Origin: an uncultured Prevotellaceae bacterium
GTDB taxonomy: Bacteria > Bacteroidota > Bacteroidia > Bacteroidales > Bacteroidaceae
Direction: 5' to 3'
DNA length: 64,000 nucleotides
NCBI GenBank assembly: GCA_900315075.1
Contig: OMXV01000003.1
Location: 62,001 to 126,000, forward strand
Shown here piece by piece: positions 1 to 8,397 of the stretch. The notes beneath the pieces are model-generated. The model saw only the letters and a program-made list of their open reading frames with translations. It was not told where the DNA came from and searched no databases. Numbering within the stretch: position 1 is the first letter of the stretch; every line of letters begins with the position of its first letter. The translations under genes and the position numbers were made by a program.

Positions 1-2
1 CC

Positions 3-185
3 ATCGGAAATGTTTTTGACTGGTATGCCGGCAACTCACGCCGCCCTTCACTTTTTTGGCAGAAGATAGGTATGGAATGGCTTGCCAGAATCTTCATGCG
101 TCCTGAGATTTTCCGAAGGAATATTGGGAACCAGATGCTATTCTTCTGGCATCTCTTATTAAGATTATTAAGAATTAAAAAATAA
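3..185 (+). CDS. WecG/TagA/CpsF-family glycosyltransferase, C-terminal fragment
   Basis: The window opens inside this gene; only about the last 60 codons are present, in frame 3, ending at TAA 183-185. The fragment reads VFDWYAGNSRRP, then KIGMEWLARIFMRPEIFRR and a hydrophobic tail. This matches the end of WecG/TagA/CpsF transferases, which add N-acetylmannosaminuronic acid or related sugars to lipid-linked intermediates of surface polysaccharides. A second member of the family lies at 2116-2874 and shares the KIGMEW motif. The Gfo/Idh/MocA gene starts 5 bp downstream, so the two are probably co-transcribed. The fragment is short, but the motif is distinctive. Confidence 0.75.
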   Translation: MGNVFDWYAGNSRRPSLFWQKIGMEWLARIFMRPEIFRRNIGNQMLFFWHLLLRLLRIKK

Positions 186-190
186 AAGAA

Positions 191-1234
191 ATGATAAGAG
201 TTGTAATTATCGGCATGGGGAAAATGGGTATGAGCCATTGTGCCATACTCCGTGCACATCCCGATGTCAAATTGGTAGCCATGTGCGACACCGACAGTTT
301 ACTACAAAGCGCTTTTAAAAAATTGACAGATATTTCATGCTATTCAGATTATCGTAAAATGATAGACACAGAAAAGCCTGATGCTGTATATGTGGTAACT
401 CCAACTAAATTACACTATGACATGGTGATGTATGCACTTCAAAAAGGATGTCACGTGTTTTGTGAGAAACCTTTTAGCTTATCGACAAAAGAAGGTGAGG
501 AAATGTGCGCTTTTGCCCAAAAGTCTGGATTAGTCAACCAAGTGGGGTATCATAATCGCTTTATCGGTACATTCAATGCCATGCGGCAGTTGTTGAAATC
601 TGGCATCATTGGCACGCCCTTCCATTTTATGGGTGAGGCCTATGGCCCTGTGGTGTTAAAACCAAAAGGCGGAACATGGAGGAGCAGCAAAACCACAGGT
701 GGTGGTTGTGTGATGGATTATGCTGCTCATGTACTGAATTTGGTTAATTATGTAACAGGCAGCCCTATTATCCGCACAGAAGGAGCTTTCATGCCAAGCA
801 TTTTTTCAAAAGAAGTAGATGATGCTGTGTATTCTACACTCATTCTTGAGAATGGACTGCGTGGACAATTGTCGGTTTGCTGGAGTGATGACACCTACCG
901 CAAGATGACCACTTCTATTAAAATAGAAGGTAGTGGTGGAAAAATGGAAGCAGATGCCACAACGTTGAAGATATATGTGAAAACACCTACAACTGTTGGG
1001 GTGGACATTGATGGTATTCCACATCGTGAACTATCACTTGAAAAAGGTTGGAATTTCTATTATCTCACCGATTTCACCCCTCAGGTATTCTTTAATCTTC
1101 GGGGTGAAGAATACAGCTTGGAAACTGACTATTTCATCCAACATATTAAGGGCAACTCTGTAGAAAACCGCAATTCTTTTGCAGAATCCTTACAGACCGA
1201 CCGAATCATCACACAACTTATCAACAACAACTAA
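191..1234 (+). CDS. Gfo/Idh/MocA-family NAD(P)-dependent sugar oxidoreductase
   Basis: This 347-residue protein begins with a Rossmann dinucleotide-binding motif (VVIIGMGKMGMSHC). It has the family's VVTPTKLHYDMVMYALQKGCHVFCEKPF block, whose EKP lysine is conserved in the active site, followed by a GFO_IDH_MocA-type C-terminal domain. Such enzymes oxidise or reduce sugars or nucleotide-sugars at a ring or side-chain hydroxyl. Lying between two WecG-type transferases and next to the TIM-barrel-like gene 3 bp downstream, it probably helps make an unusual sugar for a surface polysaccharide. The substrate cannot be read from the sequence. No signal peptide is seen, so it should be cytoplasmic. 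Confidence 0.85.
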   Translation: MIRVVIIGMGKMGMSHCAILRAHPDVKLVAMCDTDSLLQSAFKKLTDISCYSDYRKMIDTEKPDAVYVVTPTKLHYDMVMYALQKGCHVFCEKPFSLSTKEGEEMCAFAQKSGLVNQVGYHNRFIGTFNAMRQLLKSGIIGTPFHFMGEAYGPVVLKPKGGTWRSSKTTGGGCVMDYAAHVLNLVNYVTGSPIIRTEGAFMPSIFSKEVDDAVYSTLILENGLRGQLSVCWSDDTYRKMTTSIKIEGSGGKMEADATTLKIYVKTPTTVGVDIDGIPHRELSLEKGWNFYYLTDFTPQVFFNLRGEEYSLETDYFIQHIKGNSVENRNSFAESLQTDRIITQLINNN

Positions 1235-1237
1235 GTT

Positions 1238-2095
1238 ATGGATAGAGTAATATTAGGCGACAATCAGTTTTTTGCAGTCAATCATCTGTCTGACGAGCGC
1301 AGTCGTCAACAAGCCATCCGTTTCAAGGAAGACCAAGCCATCATTGATGTCCTTGACACTGCCATAGATTGTGGTGTGAAAACTTTTATGTGTACGACAC
1401 ACGACCGTATAGCAAACATCTGCGAACATATCCGCAACCATTCTGAGCGATATTCTGATTTTAGAATATATCCCTGTATGCCGTACGCTCATAAATATGC
1501 GAATGCTGTCACCGAACTTGGTATCCTTGGAACCTTAAAGGCATACATACCTGGCAACATATTCGCTGTAGCATCAAAAGCCGGAACAGCTTATATCCGC
1601 AAGGACTTTCCCACACTTATGGAATTGCTTGTTGATGCCGAGATGAAAATGTTCAAAGGCATAAATACACCCGTCATCTTTCTCCAAAATGTCATAGTCG
1701 ATTTACTGATGGGTCTTGGCATGCGTGAAATTCTTGTTCATTTCCATGAATATGTTCAGAAAAAATATCATGCCGAAGCCGGTTTTATCACCATGAATAT
1801 GCCTATGATGGTAGATTTGTGTAAGGAAGAGGGCATCGACAATCCTATCATCTGCTCATCCATCAACAAAATAGGTTTCCGTATGGGTGACAGCATGGAT
1901 AAATATGAACAATACCTCAACAGCGACCGTCGTTTCCGTCCGATGGCTATGCAATGTCTGGCAGCTGGAGCCCTAAAGCCTCAGGAAGCATTCGAATACG
2001 TCAACAAATTCCCCAAAATTGAGTCTGTTTTGTTTGGAGCATCTTCCAGAGCACATATAGCACAAAACCGCGACCTCATTCTTAACAAGGGCTGA
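1238..2095 (+). CDS. TIM-barrel-like protein of unrecognised family
   Basis: I do not recognise the family with certainty. The 285-residue protein opens with VILGDNQFFAVNHLS and has several segments like alternating beta-strands and helices (for example DVLDTAIDCGVKTFMCTTHDR). It ends with KIESVLFGASSRAHI, which recalls the last strand of aldo/keto-reductase-like barrels, where a GxSS loop holds a phosphate or cofactor. No signal peptide or membrane segment is seen. It starts 3 bp after the Gfo/Idh/MocA gene and is followed 20 bp later by a WecG-type transferase, so it is translated as part of the polysaccharide operon. A lyase, isomerase or reductase for an activated sugar is possible but unproven. 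Confidence 0.6.
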   Translation: MDRVILGDNQFFAVNHLSDERSRQQAIRFKEDQAIIDVLDTAIDCGVKTFMCTTHDRIANICEHIRNHSERYSDFRIYPCMPYAHKYANAVTELGILGTLKAYIPGNIFAVASKAGTAYIRKDFPTLMELLVDAEMKMFKGINTPVIFLQNVIVDLLMGLGMREILVHFHEYVQKKYHAEAGFITMNMPMMVDLCKEEGIDNPIICSSINKIGFRMGDSMDKYEQYLNSDRRFRPMAMQCLAAGALKPQEAFEYVNKFPKIESVLFGASSRAHIAQNRDLILNKG

Positions 2096-2115
2096 AACAA
2101 CGGTATCCACCACTG

Positions 2116-2874
2116 ATGGCCGAAAAAAAATCCATACAAATTCTGAATGTCTGTATTTTGGACATTTGTGAAAATGAATTACTTGAGCAATTCAATGAGG
2201 GTGTTTTATACACTCCCAATATTGATCATTTAATTAGTTTACAGAAAGACAAAGAGTTTTATGACTCCTATCTTTCGGCAGAATGGATTATTTGTGACAG
2301 TCGAATCCTTTACTTCCTCTCCCATCTCACGCGACATCGTTTTCGCGAGACTATCTCAGGTAGCAGTTTTTTTTCTAATTTTTACAATTATCATCGTGAC
2401 GATCCTGATTGTAGGATTTTTCTTTTAGGTTCTACAGGTGATGTGGCATCTCAAGCCATGCATCGCATCAATGAGAAGATTGGACGTGAGATTGTGGTTG
2501 GCGCATTGTCACCAAGTATAGGTTTTGACGAGAAAGAAAAAGAATGTATTGCTATTGTCGAGGCCATCGAGAGAAGTGGTGCCAATGTGGTGATTGTTGG
2601 TGTGGGTGCTCCCAAGCAAGAAAAATACATTGCGAAATGGAGAAATAAGATACCACAGGTGAAAATATGGATGGCATTAGGGGCTACCATTGATTTTGAA
2701 GCAGGTGTCCGCCGCCGTGCGCCCAAATGGGTCAACAAGATAGGAATGGAGTGGTTTTATCGATTCATCCACGAACCCAGACGGCTCTTCAAGAGATATT
2801 TTATCCGAGACTTCCGTTTCTTTGGACTGTTTGCCAAGCAACTAATGGGCAGATACCGCAACCCATGGGAATAG
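2116..2874 (+). CDS. WecG/TagA/CpsF-family glycosyltransferase
   Basis: This 252-residue protein carries the full WecG/TagA/CpsF pattern: a TPNIDHLISLQKD segment near residue 33, a middle motif ending in GVGAPKQEKYIAKWR, the ALGATIDFEAGVRRRAPKW block and a C-terminal KIGMEWFYRFIHEPRRLFKRY. The family (GT26) transfers an amino-sugar or uronic-acid sugar from a nucleotide donor to a lipid-linked sugar on the inner face of the cytoplasmic membrane. It is the second family member in this cluster. The tail is basic, as expected for membrane association. The acceptor and donor are unknown. Confidence 0.88.
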   Translation: MAEKKSIQILNVCILDICENELLEQFNEGVLYTPNIDHLISLQKDKEFYDSYLSAEWIICDSRILYFLSHLTRHRFRETISGSSFFSNFYNYHRDDPDCRIFLLGSTGDVASQAMHRINEKIGREIVVGALSPSIGFDEKEKECIAIVEAIERSGANVVIVGVGAPKQEKYIAKWRNKIPQVKIWMALGATIDFEAGVRRRAPKWVNKIGMEWFYRFIHEPRRLFKRYFIRDFRFFGLFAKQLMGRYRNPWE

Positions 2875-2982
2875 AGTTTTTTCAACGCTTTATCTCTTTT
2901 TAATCAATAGTTCTTTTTTATTCTTTTTCTCATAACTTAGTAATTAAATATCTTGTCAACTTATCACTTAAATTTACAGAAT

Positions 2983-4170
2983 ATGAGAGATTTATTTCAA
3001 GCATATCGTACCTTCTTTGGTAAAGGTGATGCCTTATATCAACTATTCTCACCTTATCGCATCTGTCCCATTGGTGCCCATGTAGATCATCAGCATGGTC
3101 TTGTCAGTGGTTTCGCCTTCGATAGTGGCATAGAATTTCTTTTCTCTTCTACTCCTACGGGGAAAGTCGAAATGTGTTCATTGTCATTTGAAGGACTGAT
3201 GACTTTCAATGTAAGACGTGAAATTGACTCAAAACAAAATAACTGGGGCGACTATCTCCGTGGTGCCGTCTGGGCATTACAACAAGACTATCAATTACAA
3301 AAAGGTGTTCGTGGCGTAGTAAAAGGCTCCATGCCTATCGGTGGTTTGTCGTCATCAGCCGCCCTTCTTTGTGGGTTTGTCACAGCATTGGACAAAGTCA
3401 ACAACTTAGGACTCGACAAGATGCAAGTCATCAAATATGCCTCGATGGCCGAACGCCAATATGTGGGTCTGAACAATGGTATTCTCGATCAGGCATGTGT
3501 AGTTCTTTGCGAAAAAGAAAAACTACTTTATCTCGATACAGAGACATCAGAGTATAAAGTTCTTCCTTTTGGTGACGGGAAGACCTCTCTCCCCTTCAAA
3601 ATTGGTATTTTCTTTAGTGGTGTCACCCGCAAACTTACAGGCACCGACTACAATCTTCGTGTGTCAGAATGTAAAACAGCTGCATGGATTATCCAAGCAT
3701 ACGAAGACATTCCTTTGAAAGAGATGGGCGATACCCGTCTGCATGACATCCCCAGAAAACTGTTTGACAAACATCGAGACCAGATGCCCAAGCGTTTCGC
3801 CAAACGGGCAGAACATTATTATACAGAATGTGAACGGGTGAGACAAGGGTTAAAAGCATGGAAGAAAGGTGACATCAAGAAGTTTGGTCAGTTAGTGTTC
3901 GATAGTTGTGAAAGTTCAATGAACAATTATGAATGTGGGTCTCCTGAACTCATTGAATTGTATAAGATTATGCGAGGTACGGATGGCATCTATGGAGGTC
4001 GCTTCAGCGGAGCAGGTTTCAAGGGTGCATGTATTGCCCTAATTGACCCTGACAAGGAAGAAAGCATCCGTGAACACGTAACGAATGAATACCTTGCTAA
4101 ATTTCCACAGTACAAGAATTCATTTTGTGCATTTTTCTGTAATACGAGCAATGGTGTAGATTTTCTATAA
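2983..4170 (+). CDS. GHMP sugar kinase, galacturonokinase-like
   Basis: The 395-residue product is a GHMP kinase. It has the sugar-binding motif YRICPIGAHVDHQHG, the ATP-binding loop PIGGLSSSAAL and the C-terminal motif GRFSGAGFKGACIAL. Classical galactokinases read GRVNLIGEHTDY at the first motif. The RICP-GAH-DHQ form, together with YNLRVSEC, AKRAEHY and NYECGSPELIELYKI, is closer to what I recall of plant galacturonokinase, so the substrate may be D-galacturonic acid (or another uronic acid) converted to the 1-phosphate. I start at ATG 2983 rather than the TTG at 2953, because MRDLFQAYRTFFG begins the family's N-terminus. The nucleotidyltransferase at 4219 could complete a salvage route to an activated sugar. 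Confidence 0.8.
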   Translation: MRDLFQAYRTFFGKGDALYQLFSPYRICPIGAHVDHQHGLVSGFAFDSGIEFLFSSTPTGKVEMCSLSFEGLMTFNVRREIDSKQNNWGDYLRGAVWALQQDYQLQKGVRGVVKGSMPIGGLSSSAALLCGFVTALDKVNNLGLDKMQVIKYASMAERQYVGLNNGILDQACVVLCEKEKLLYLDTETSEYKVLPFGDGKTSLPFKIGIFFSGVTRKLTGTDYNLRVSECKTAAWIIQAYEDIPLKEMGDTRLHDIPRKLFDKHRDQMPKRFAKRAEHYYTECERVRQGLKAWKKGDIKKFGQLVFDSCESSMNNYECGSPELIELYKIMRGTDGIYGGRFSGAGFKGACIALIDPDKEESIREHVTNEYLAKFPQYKNSFCAFFCNTSNGVDFL

Positions 4171-4218
4171 AAGAGTTTTAAGTTTATGAGTTTCTAAATA
4201 ACAACTATAAAACAAAAA

Positions 4219-4953
4219 ATGAAAAATATAATCATTGCTGCCGGCTATGCCACACGGCTTTATCCATTGACAGAGAATTTCCCCAAGCCTCTTCTCAAGG
4301 TCGGAAACCGTTCGATCTTAAAGCGGATGCTTGACGACATTGATAGGATTGATTGTGTTGATGAGCATGTGATTGTCACAAATCATAAGTTTGCCCTCAT
4401 TTTCCAGCAATGGACAAGTGAAATGAACTATCAGAAACCTATACGTATTATCGACGACGGTACCACTACAAACGAGGGACGCCTTGGTGCTGTAAAAGAC
4501 CTACTACTTGCTATCGAACAATGCCATATTGACGACGACATCATGGTTTTGGCGGCTGACAACATTCTCGACTTTTCCCTACAAGGGTTTGTGGATTATT
4601 TCCGCCAAAAGCAATCATCGGTCATAATGTGCTATCATGAACCGTCATTAGCAAGACTCCAGCGCACAGGCGTGATAGCAGTAAATAAAGAGATGAAGGT
4701 ATTGGAAATGCAGGAAAAGCCCCAGAATCCTGTATCCGAATTGGCCGTTCCACCTTTTTATATATACAAAAGAGAAGACCTACCATTGATTCTCGACTGT
4801 TTGAATCATGATTGTGGCAGCGATGCTCCTGGAAATTTAGCTCACTATCTCGTCGATGTAACCACTATCCACGCATGGCCTATGCCAGGCCAACGCTACG
4901 ACATTGGCTCACTCGATAGTTACCATGAAGCACAAAATTTGTTTTCTGATTAA
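4219..4953 (+). CDS. sugar-1-phosphate nucleotidyltransferase
   Basis: This 244-residue protein starts IIAAGYATRLYPLTENFPKPLLKVG, the nucleotide-binding signature of sugar-phosphate nucleotidyltransferases (RmlA/GalU-like NTP_transferase fold). The VLAADNILDF segment supplies the metal-binding aspartate, and QEKPQNP follows as in the family. It joins NTP and a sugar 1-phosphate to form an NDP-sugar plus pyrophosphate. It is short for the family and has no left-handed beta-helix, so it is a single-domain enzyme. It lies 48 bp after the GHMP kinase; together they read as a kinase plus pyrophosphorylase salvage pair feeding the upstream glycosyltransferases. Confidence 0.82.
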   Translation: MKNIIIAAGYATRLYPLTENFPKPLLKVGNRSILKRMLDDIDRIDCVDEHVIVTNHKFALIFQQWTSEMNYQKPIRIIDDGTTTNEGRLGAVKDLLLAIEQCHIDDDIMVLAADNILDFSLQGFVDYFRQKQSSVIMCYHEPSLARLQRTGVIAVNKEMKVLEMQEKPQNPVSELAVPPFYIYKREDLPLILDCLNHDCGSDAPGNLAHYLVDVTTIHAWPMPGQRYDIGSLDSYHEAQNLFSD

Positions 4954-4970
4954 AAAAAACGCCTTAATCA

Positions 4971-5001
4971 TTGATTGTTTCAATATTTTTCTCTATTTTT
5001 G
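4971..5001 (+). promoter_or_regulatory. Bacteroidetes promoter for the secreted-protein/nuclease operon
   Basis: TTG at 4971-4973 and TATTTTTG at 4994-5001 are 20 bp apart and fit the -33/-7 consensus. The predicted start of transcription is about 5008, just upstream of the ATG at 5022. This also argues that the gene starts at 5022, because the longer reading would begin inside the promoter. Confidence 0.6.
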
Positions 5002-5021
5002 CAAAACCTAATCTATTGAAT

Positions 5022-6785
5022 ATGAAAAAAATACTACTACTATTTAACCTCATTCTGGCTTTGACCGTGGCACAAGTCAATGCCCAAACCACAGTCTTCT
5101 ATGAGTCGTTTGATGGAAACGACTTCACAGGAGGCAACGATGGCAAATGGAGTGGAAATATAGCCTCTGGAGCTACTATTTCCACTGATAATGAAGATTG
5201 GATCTTCGATGGAAAACATTTTGGTGCCAATTATTGTATACGACTGGGCACTAATACTGTCACAGGTAGTGCTACGACCCCTAAGCTCACTCAGCTTTCA
5301 GGAGATGCCATACTGACATTTAATGCCGGTAGTTGGTCGAAAGACAACACTGTACTAACATTAAGCATCAATGGCGGCGGTTCACTCGACAAATATGACG
5401 TAGAACTTGGAAATGCTGTGTTCACCACCTATACTGTTTACATCACAAACGGGACACCTACTACTACTATCACTTTTACCTCATCGAGCAGTGGCAAACG
5501 CTTCTTTTTAGATGAAGTGAAAATCGAAAGTACAACGAAAATCAATCAGATATCTTCCCTTTCTGATTTACGAGAAGTAGATGACGGAGAACTAGTCTAT
5601 CTAACGTTTGCCAAGTCCAATCCTGGGTTGATAGAATATGCTGACAAAGGAAACATTGTAGACGCCTATGTGCGAGACAACACCTCATCTGTACGCTTCG
5701 CCAATTTCCTTCCATCCGATGCAGGCTGGCATACTGATACTGGCGGTGCACTCATTGGTGGTGTACTTGGTGAATACAACCTCAATAATGGTATGCCTGA
5801 ATTTAAGCACGTCAGCAAATCCATTGCCGACTCAATCCTCTGTCTTGACCATTATCACACCCCTACCCCACATCTCATCGAAGACTTCAACCAATTGATT
5901 GGTGACACATACCGAGCCGACTTTGTCGAACTCAACGATGTGAATATCAACAATACAAATGGTAATTATTTTGTAGAGAAAGATGGCGTTCAGATTGCTC
6001 TTATTGATAAATTTCAAGTCAACTACGATATTCCCTATGACTTGAACGGAAGGCATTACATCATCTATGGTATTCTTGGTCCTAATGAACTCTATTATGT
6101 TGACATTGAGGAAATTATGCCACAGCTTGCACTTGACGAATCCCTCAACACCAACGGTACCACTATTGGTGTATACAATGGGCGTGAGGTGAATATCACG
6201 GTGAATCGTAAGTTGAACACAGGCATGTGGAACACAATCTGCCTACCTTTCGACATCGAAGGGTTTAGCAACATCGTTTCATCATCCCGACTAGCAGAAC
6301 TTAAAGGATACGATGCAGCGACAAACTCGCTTGAATTCAAATCGACAGAAAATTTGATGGCTGGTGTACCTTACTTGGTTTTCCCCGAAGAACCTGTGTC
6401 AAACATTGTCATCAACGGAACTACAATTAATAATGAGTTATCACCCGTTTCGGTTTCCACTTATACTTTCAGGGGAGTTTTCGACCCCACTACTCTATAT
6501 GCAGGCGACCAGAATGTGCTCTTTCTCGGTGAAGGCAATATATTGTATTATCCTAATGTCACAAATGACCTGAAGGCATTTCATGCATATTTTGAAACAA
6601 GTACAGGTAATAGCGCCAATATTTGTATAGACGGTATTTTGAGCGGTATTACCACCGCTACTATTGACAACATCTCCGATGACAGCATGATTTACAATGT
6701 CAGTGGTCAGTCGGTTGGAACCTCTGTTAAGCAACTTCCCAAGGGAGTATATGTGAGAAGCGGTAATAAAATCATCATCAAATAA
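5022..6785 (+). CDS. large secreted protein with C-terminal sorting-like domain, function unknown
   Basis: The 587-residue product starts MKKILLLFNLILALTVAQVNAQ, a clear signal peptide. Residues about 23-170 (FYESFDGNDFTGGNDGKWSG onward, to FTSSSSGKRFFLDEVKI) look like a jelly-roll adhesin/choice-of-anchor-J module. The middle is unassigned beta-rich sequence. The last about 30 residues (IYNVSGQSV, QLPKGVYVRSGNKIIIK) resemble the C-terminal sorting-type domains common in Bacteroidetes exported proteins. The longer ORF from 4971 is rejected because it runs through the promoter. The secreted nuclease follows after 9 bp, so the two are co-expressed and may act together outside the cell. No catalytic motif was seen. 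Confidence 0.75.
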   Translation: MKKILLLFNLILALTVAQVNAQTTVFYESFDGNDFTGGNDGKWSGNIASGATISTDNEDWIFDGKHFGANYCIRLGTNTVTGSATTPKLTQLSGDAILTFNAGSWSKDNTVLTLSINGGGSLDKYDVELGNAVFTTYTVYITNGTPTTTITFTSSSSGKRFFLDEVKIESTTKINQISSLSDLREVDDGELVYLTFAKSNPGLIEYADKGNIVDAYVRDNTSSVRFANFLPSDAGWHTDTGGALIGGVLGEYNLNNGMPEFKHVSKSIADSILCLDHYHTPTPHLIEDFNQLIGDTYRADFVELNDVNINNTNGNYFVEKDGVQIALIDKFQVNYDIPYDLNGRHYIIYGILGPNELYYVDIEEIMPQLALDESLNTNGTTIGVYNGREVNITVNRKLNTGMWNTICLPFDIEGFSNIVSSSRLAELKGYDAATNSLEFKSTENLMAGVPYLVFPEEPVSNIVINGTTINNELSPVSVSTYTFRGVFDPTTLYAGDQNVLFLGEGNILYYPNVTNDLKAFHAYFETSTGNSANICIDGILSGITTATIDNISDDSMIYNVSGQSVGTSVKQLPKGVYVRSGNKIIIK

Positions 6786-6794
6786 CATACGGCT

Positions 6795-7865
6795 ATGAGA
6801 AGATATATTTTATTGCTCGCTACAATATTGGTGATTGCGTTCACAGCACGTGCCCAAGACGCTGAGAAGAAAGACACCGTCATCATTACCCTGCAGAATG
6901 GAACAGAAGTTAGATATACCAGTGACCAGTTCGACCGTGTGCAGATTATATATAATCTGGAATATGGTGTAAAGGTCTATCTTAAGAATGGCAAATCAAA
7001 GGACTACCTTGCCAGCAAGGTGGTTGTAGCCCAATATCAAGAAGGAGGTATTGTGGTTACCGACCAAAATATCAACCGCAACCTCTATCGTGCTAAGTTA
7101 CTTGAATATCCCCATCTAGCAGCCGATTCCACCATGAACCAATTGGTAATTAAATCAACTGCAAACTATGGCATCACGTTTAGTCTGGAATGGAGTTATA
7201 CAGACAAAGCCAATCGGTGGACTTGCTATCAGCTCCATAGTGGAAACATGTTAAGAAACGTAGGCCGCAAGGATGCTTTCAAAGAAGACACGGAGATTCC
7301 TGAACAGTATCGTTCGAAATTGAGTGACTACAGTGGAAGTGGTTTCTCTCGTGGACACCTCTGCCCATCAAATGACAGACTATGCTCACAGGAACAAAAC
7401 TCACAGACGTTCTTCCTTAGCAACATGCAGCCCCAATACCAGTCACACAATGGTGGACTTTGGAATACATTAGAAGGAAAAGTACTTAAATGGGCTGAGA
7501 AATGTGATACGATGTATGTAGTCAAAGCTGCGACCATTCGCTCAGACCAACTGCTACCCGAAAAATGTAATGGAAAGTTGATTGTTCCTAAATACTTCTA
7601 TATGGCATTGCTTGGCTATGATAAGACAAAAAACAAATACTACGCAATTGGTCTATGGACTGAACACAAGAAAACCAATGAGTCATATGCTGGTCTTACA
7701 AAATATGCTATAAGTATTGACGAGTTGGAAGAATTGACTGGTATAGATTTCTTCTGCAATCTTCCCGATGACATCGAAGAAAAGGTAGAGAAGAGAGAGA
7801 GAAACAACGAGAATAATAGCGGAAAAGACTGTATTGAAGAATGGGAAAAGAAATTTGGAAACTAA
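6795..7865 (+). CDS. secreted DNA/RNA non-specific endonuclease
   Basis: A signal peptide (MRRYILLLATILVIAFTARAQ) precedes about 75 residues of beta-rich N-terminal extension. A beta-beta-alpha-metal nuclease domain of the NucA/EndoG type follows. The catalytic histidine lies in SGFSRGHLCPSNDR (near residue 186), and the metal-binding asparagine in FFLSNMQPQ. Most relatives have DRGH, whereas this one has SRGH, so the aspartate next to the catalytic RGH is replaced. A later KYFYMALLGYD block and a WTEHK segment fit the fold. Likely roles are degrading extracellular DNA for nutrients or remodelling biofilm. The C-terminus is highly charged. It is in an operon with the secreted protein just upstream. 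Confidence 0.88.
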   Translation: MRRYILLLATILVIAFTARAQDAEKKDTVIITLQNGTEVRYTSDQFDRVQIIYNLEYGVKVYLKNGKSKDYLASKVVVAQYQEGGIVVTDQNINRNLYRAKLLEYPHLAADSTMNQLVIKSTANYGITFSLEWSYTDKANRWTCYQLHSGNMLRNVGRKDAFKEDTEIPEQYRSKLSDYSGSGFSRGHLCPSNDRLCSQEQNSQTFFLSNMQPQYQSHNGGLWNTLEGKVLKWAEKCDTMYVVKAATIRSDQLLPEKCNGKLIVPKYFYMALLGYDKTKNKYYAIGLWTEHKKTNESYAGLTKYAISIDELEELTGIDFFCNLPDDIEEKVEKRERNNENNSGKDCIEEWEKKFGN

Positions 7866-7880
7866 TTATTATATTATCCT

Positions 7881-8213
7881 ATGATTATAGACTATAGCAA
7901 AATTGAAGAGGAAAAGATTCAGAATTTCAAGGGTGGTAATGGAGAGCTCAACACCCGCAATTTCATCGACAGCAAGAATAAAATTATGATGAGTCGCCTG
8001 AAGCCAGGAGCCAACAGTGGCTATCACAAGCATGAGATGAATTCCGAGATTGTATATATCATCAGCGGTGAGGGACATTTCAAATATGATGATACAGTGG
8101 AAAAGTTCTGCGCTGGCGACGTACACTATTGCCCTATGGGACACTCACATGCCATGTACAATGATGGTGATGAAGATCTCGTCTATTTCGCTATCGTGCC
8201 TGAACATCATTGA
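7881..8213 (+). CDS. small cupin-domain protein
   Basis: This 110-residue protein is a single cupin barrel. Motif 1 is GYHKHEMNSEIVYIISGEGHF (two His and one Glu as metal ligands) and motif 2 is FCAGDVHYCPMGHSHAMYN. Small cupins bind a divalent metal and act as isomerases, oxygenases or small-molecule sensors; the substrate is not evident. No signal peptide is seen, so it is cytoplasmic. It starts 15 bp after the nuclease stop and is followed by a strong terminator at 8291, making it the last gene of the transcript that starts near 5008. Confidence 0.85.
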   Translation: MIIDYSKIEEEKIQNFKGGNGELNTRNFIDSKNKIMMSRLKPGANSGYHKHEMNSEIVYIISGEGHFKYDDTVEKFCAGDVHYCPMGHSHAMYNDGDEDLVYFAIVPEHH

Positions 8214-8290
8214 AGAAACATGAATTTTAAGAATTGTATGTGAGCACTGGGGCGATTATATTGTAAAACATGTTGTCATGACAAATAGCA

Positions 8291-8324
8291 AACGCACACT
8301 GTTCATATCGGTGTGCGTTTTTTG
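8291..8324 (+). terminator. rho-independent terminator after the cupin gene
   Basis: A perfect 9-bp stem, AACGCACAC at 8291-8299 with GTGTGCGTT at 8311-8319, has an 11-nt loop and runs into TTTTTT. It lies 78 bp after the cupin stop codon and closes the operon. Confidence 0.85.
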
Positions 8325-8397
8325 ATTTCACATCATATCCATATAACCTCATAACCAAAATTGTTGATAACATCCAAATTAAAAAAAATTAATAAAC

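Noticed and set aside
2953-2982. TTG start for the GHMP kinase
   Set aside because: ATG at 2983 fits the family N-terminus better, and the extra ten residues come from an AGTTGACA-type low-complexity stretch.
2983-4170. Naming the kinase galK
   Set aside because: The sugar-binding motif is not the galactokinase form, so a gene symbol would mislead.
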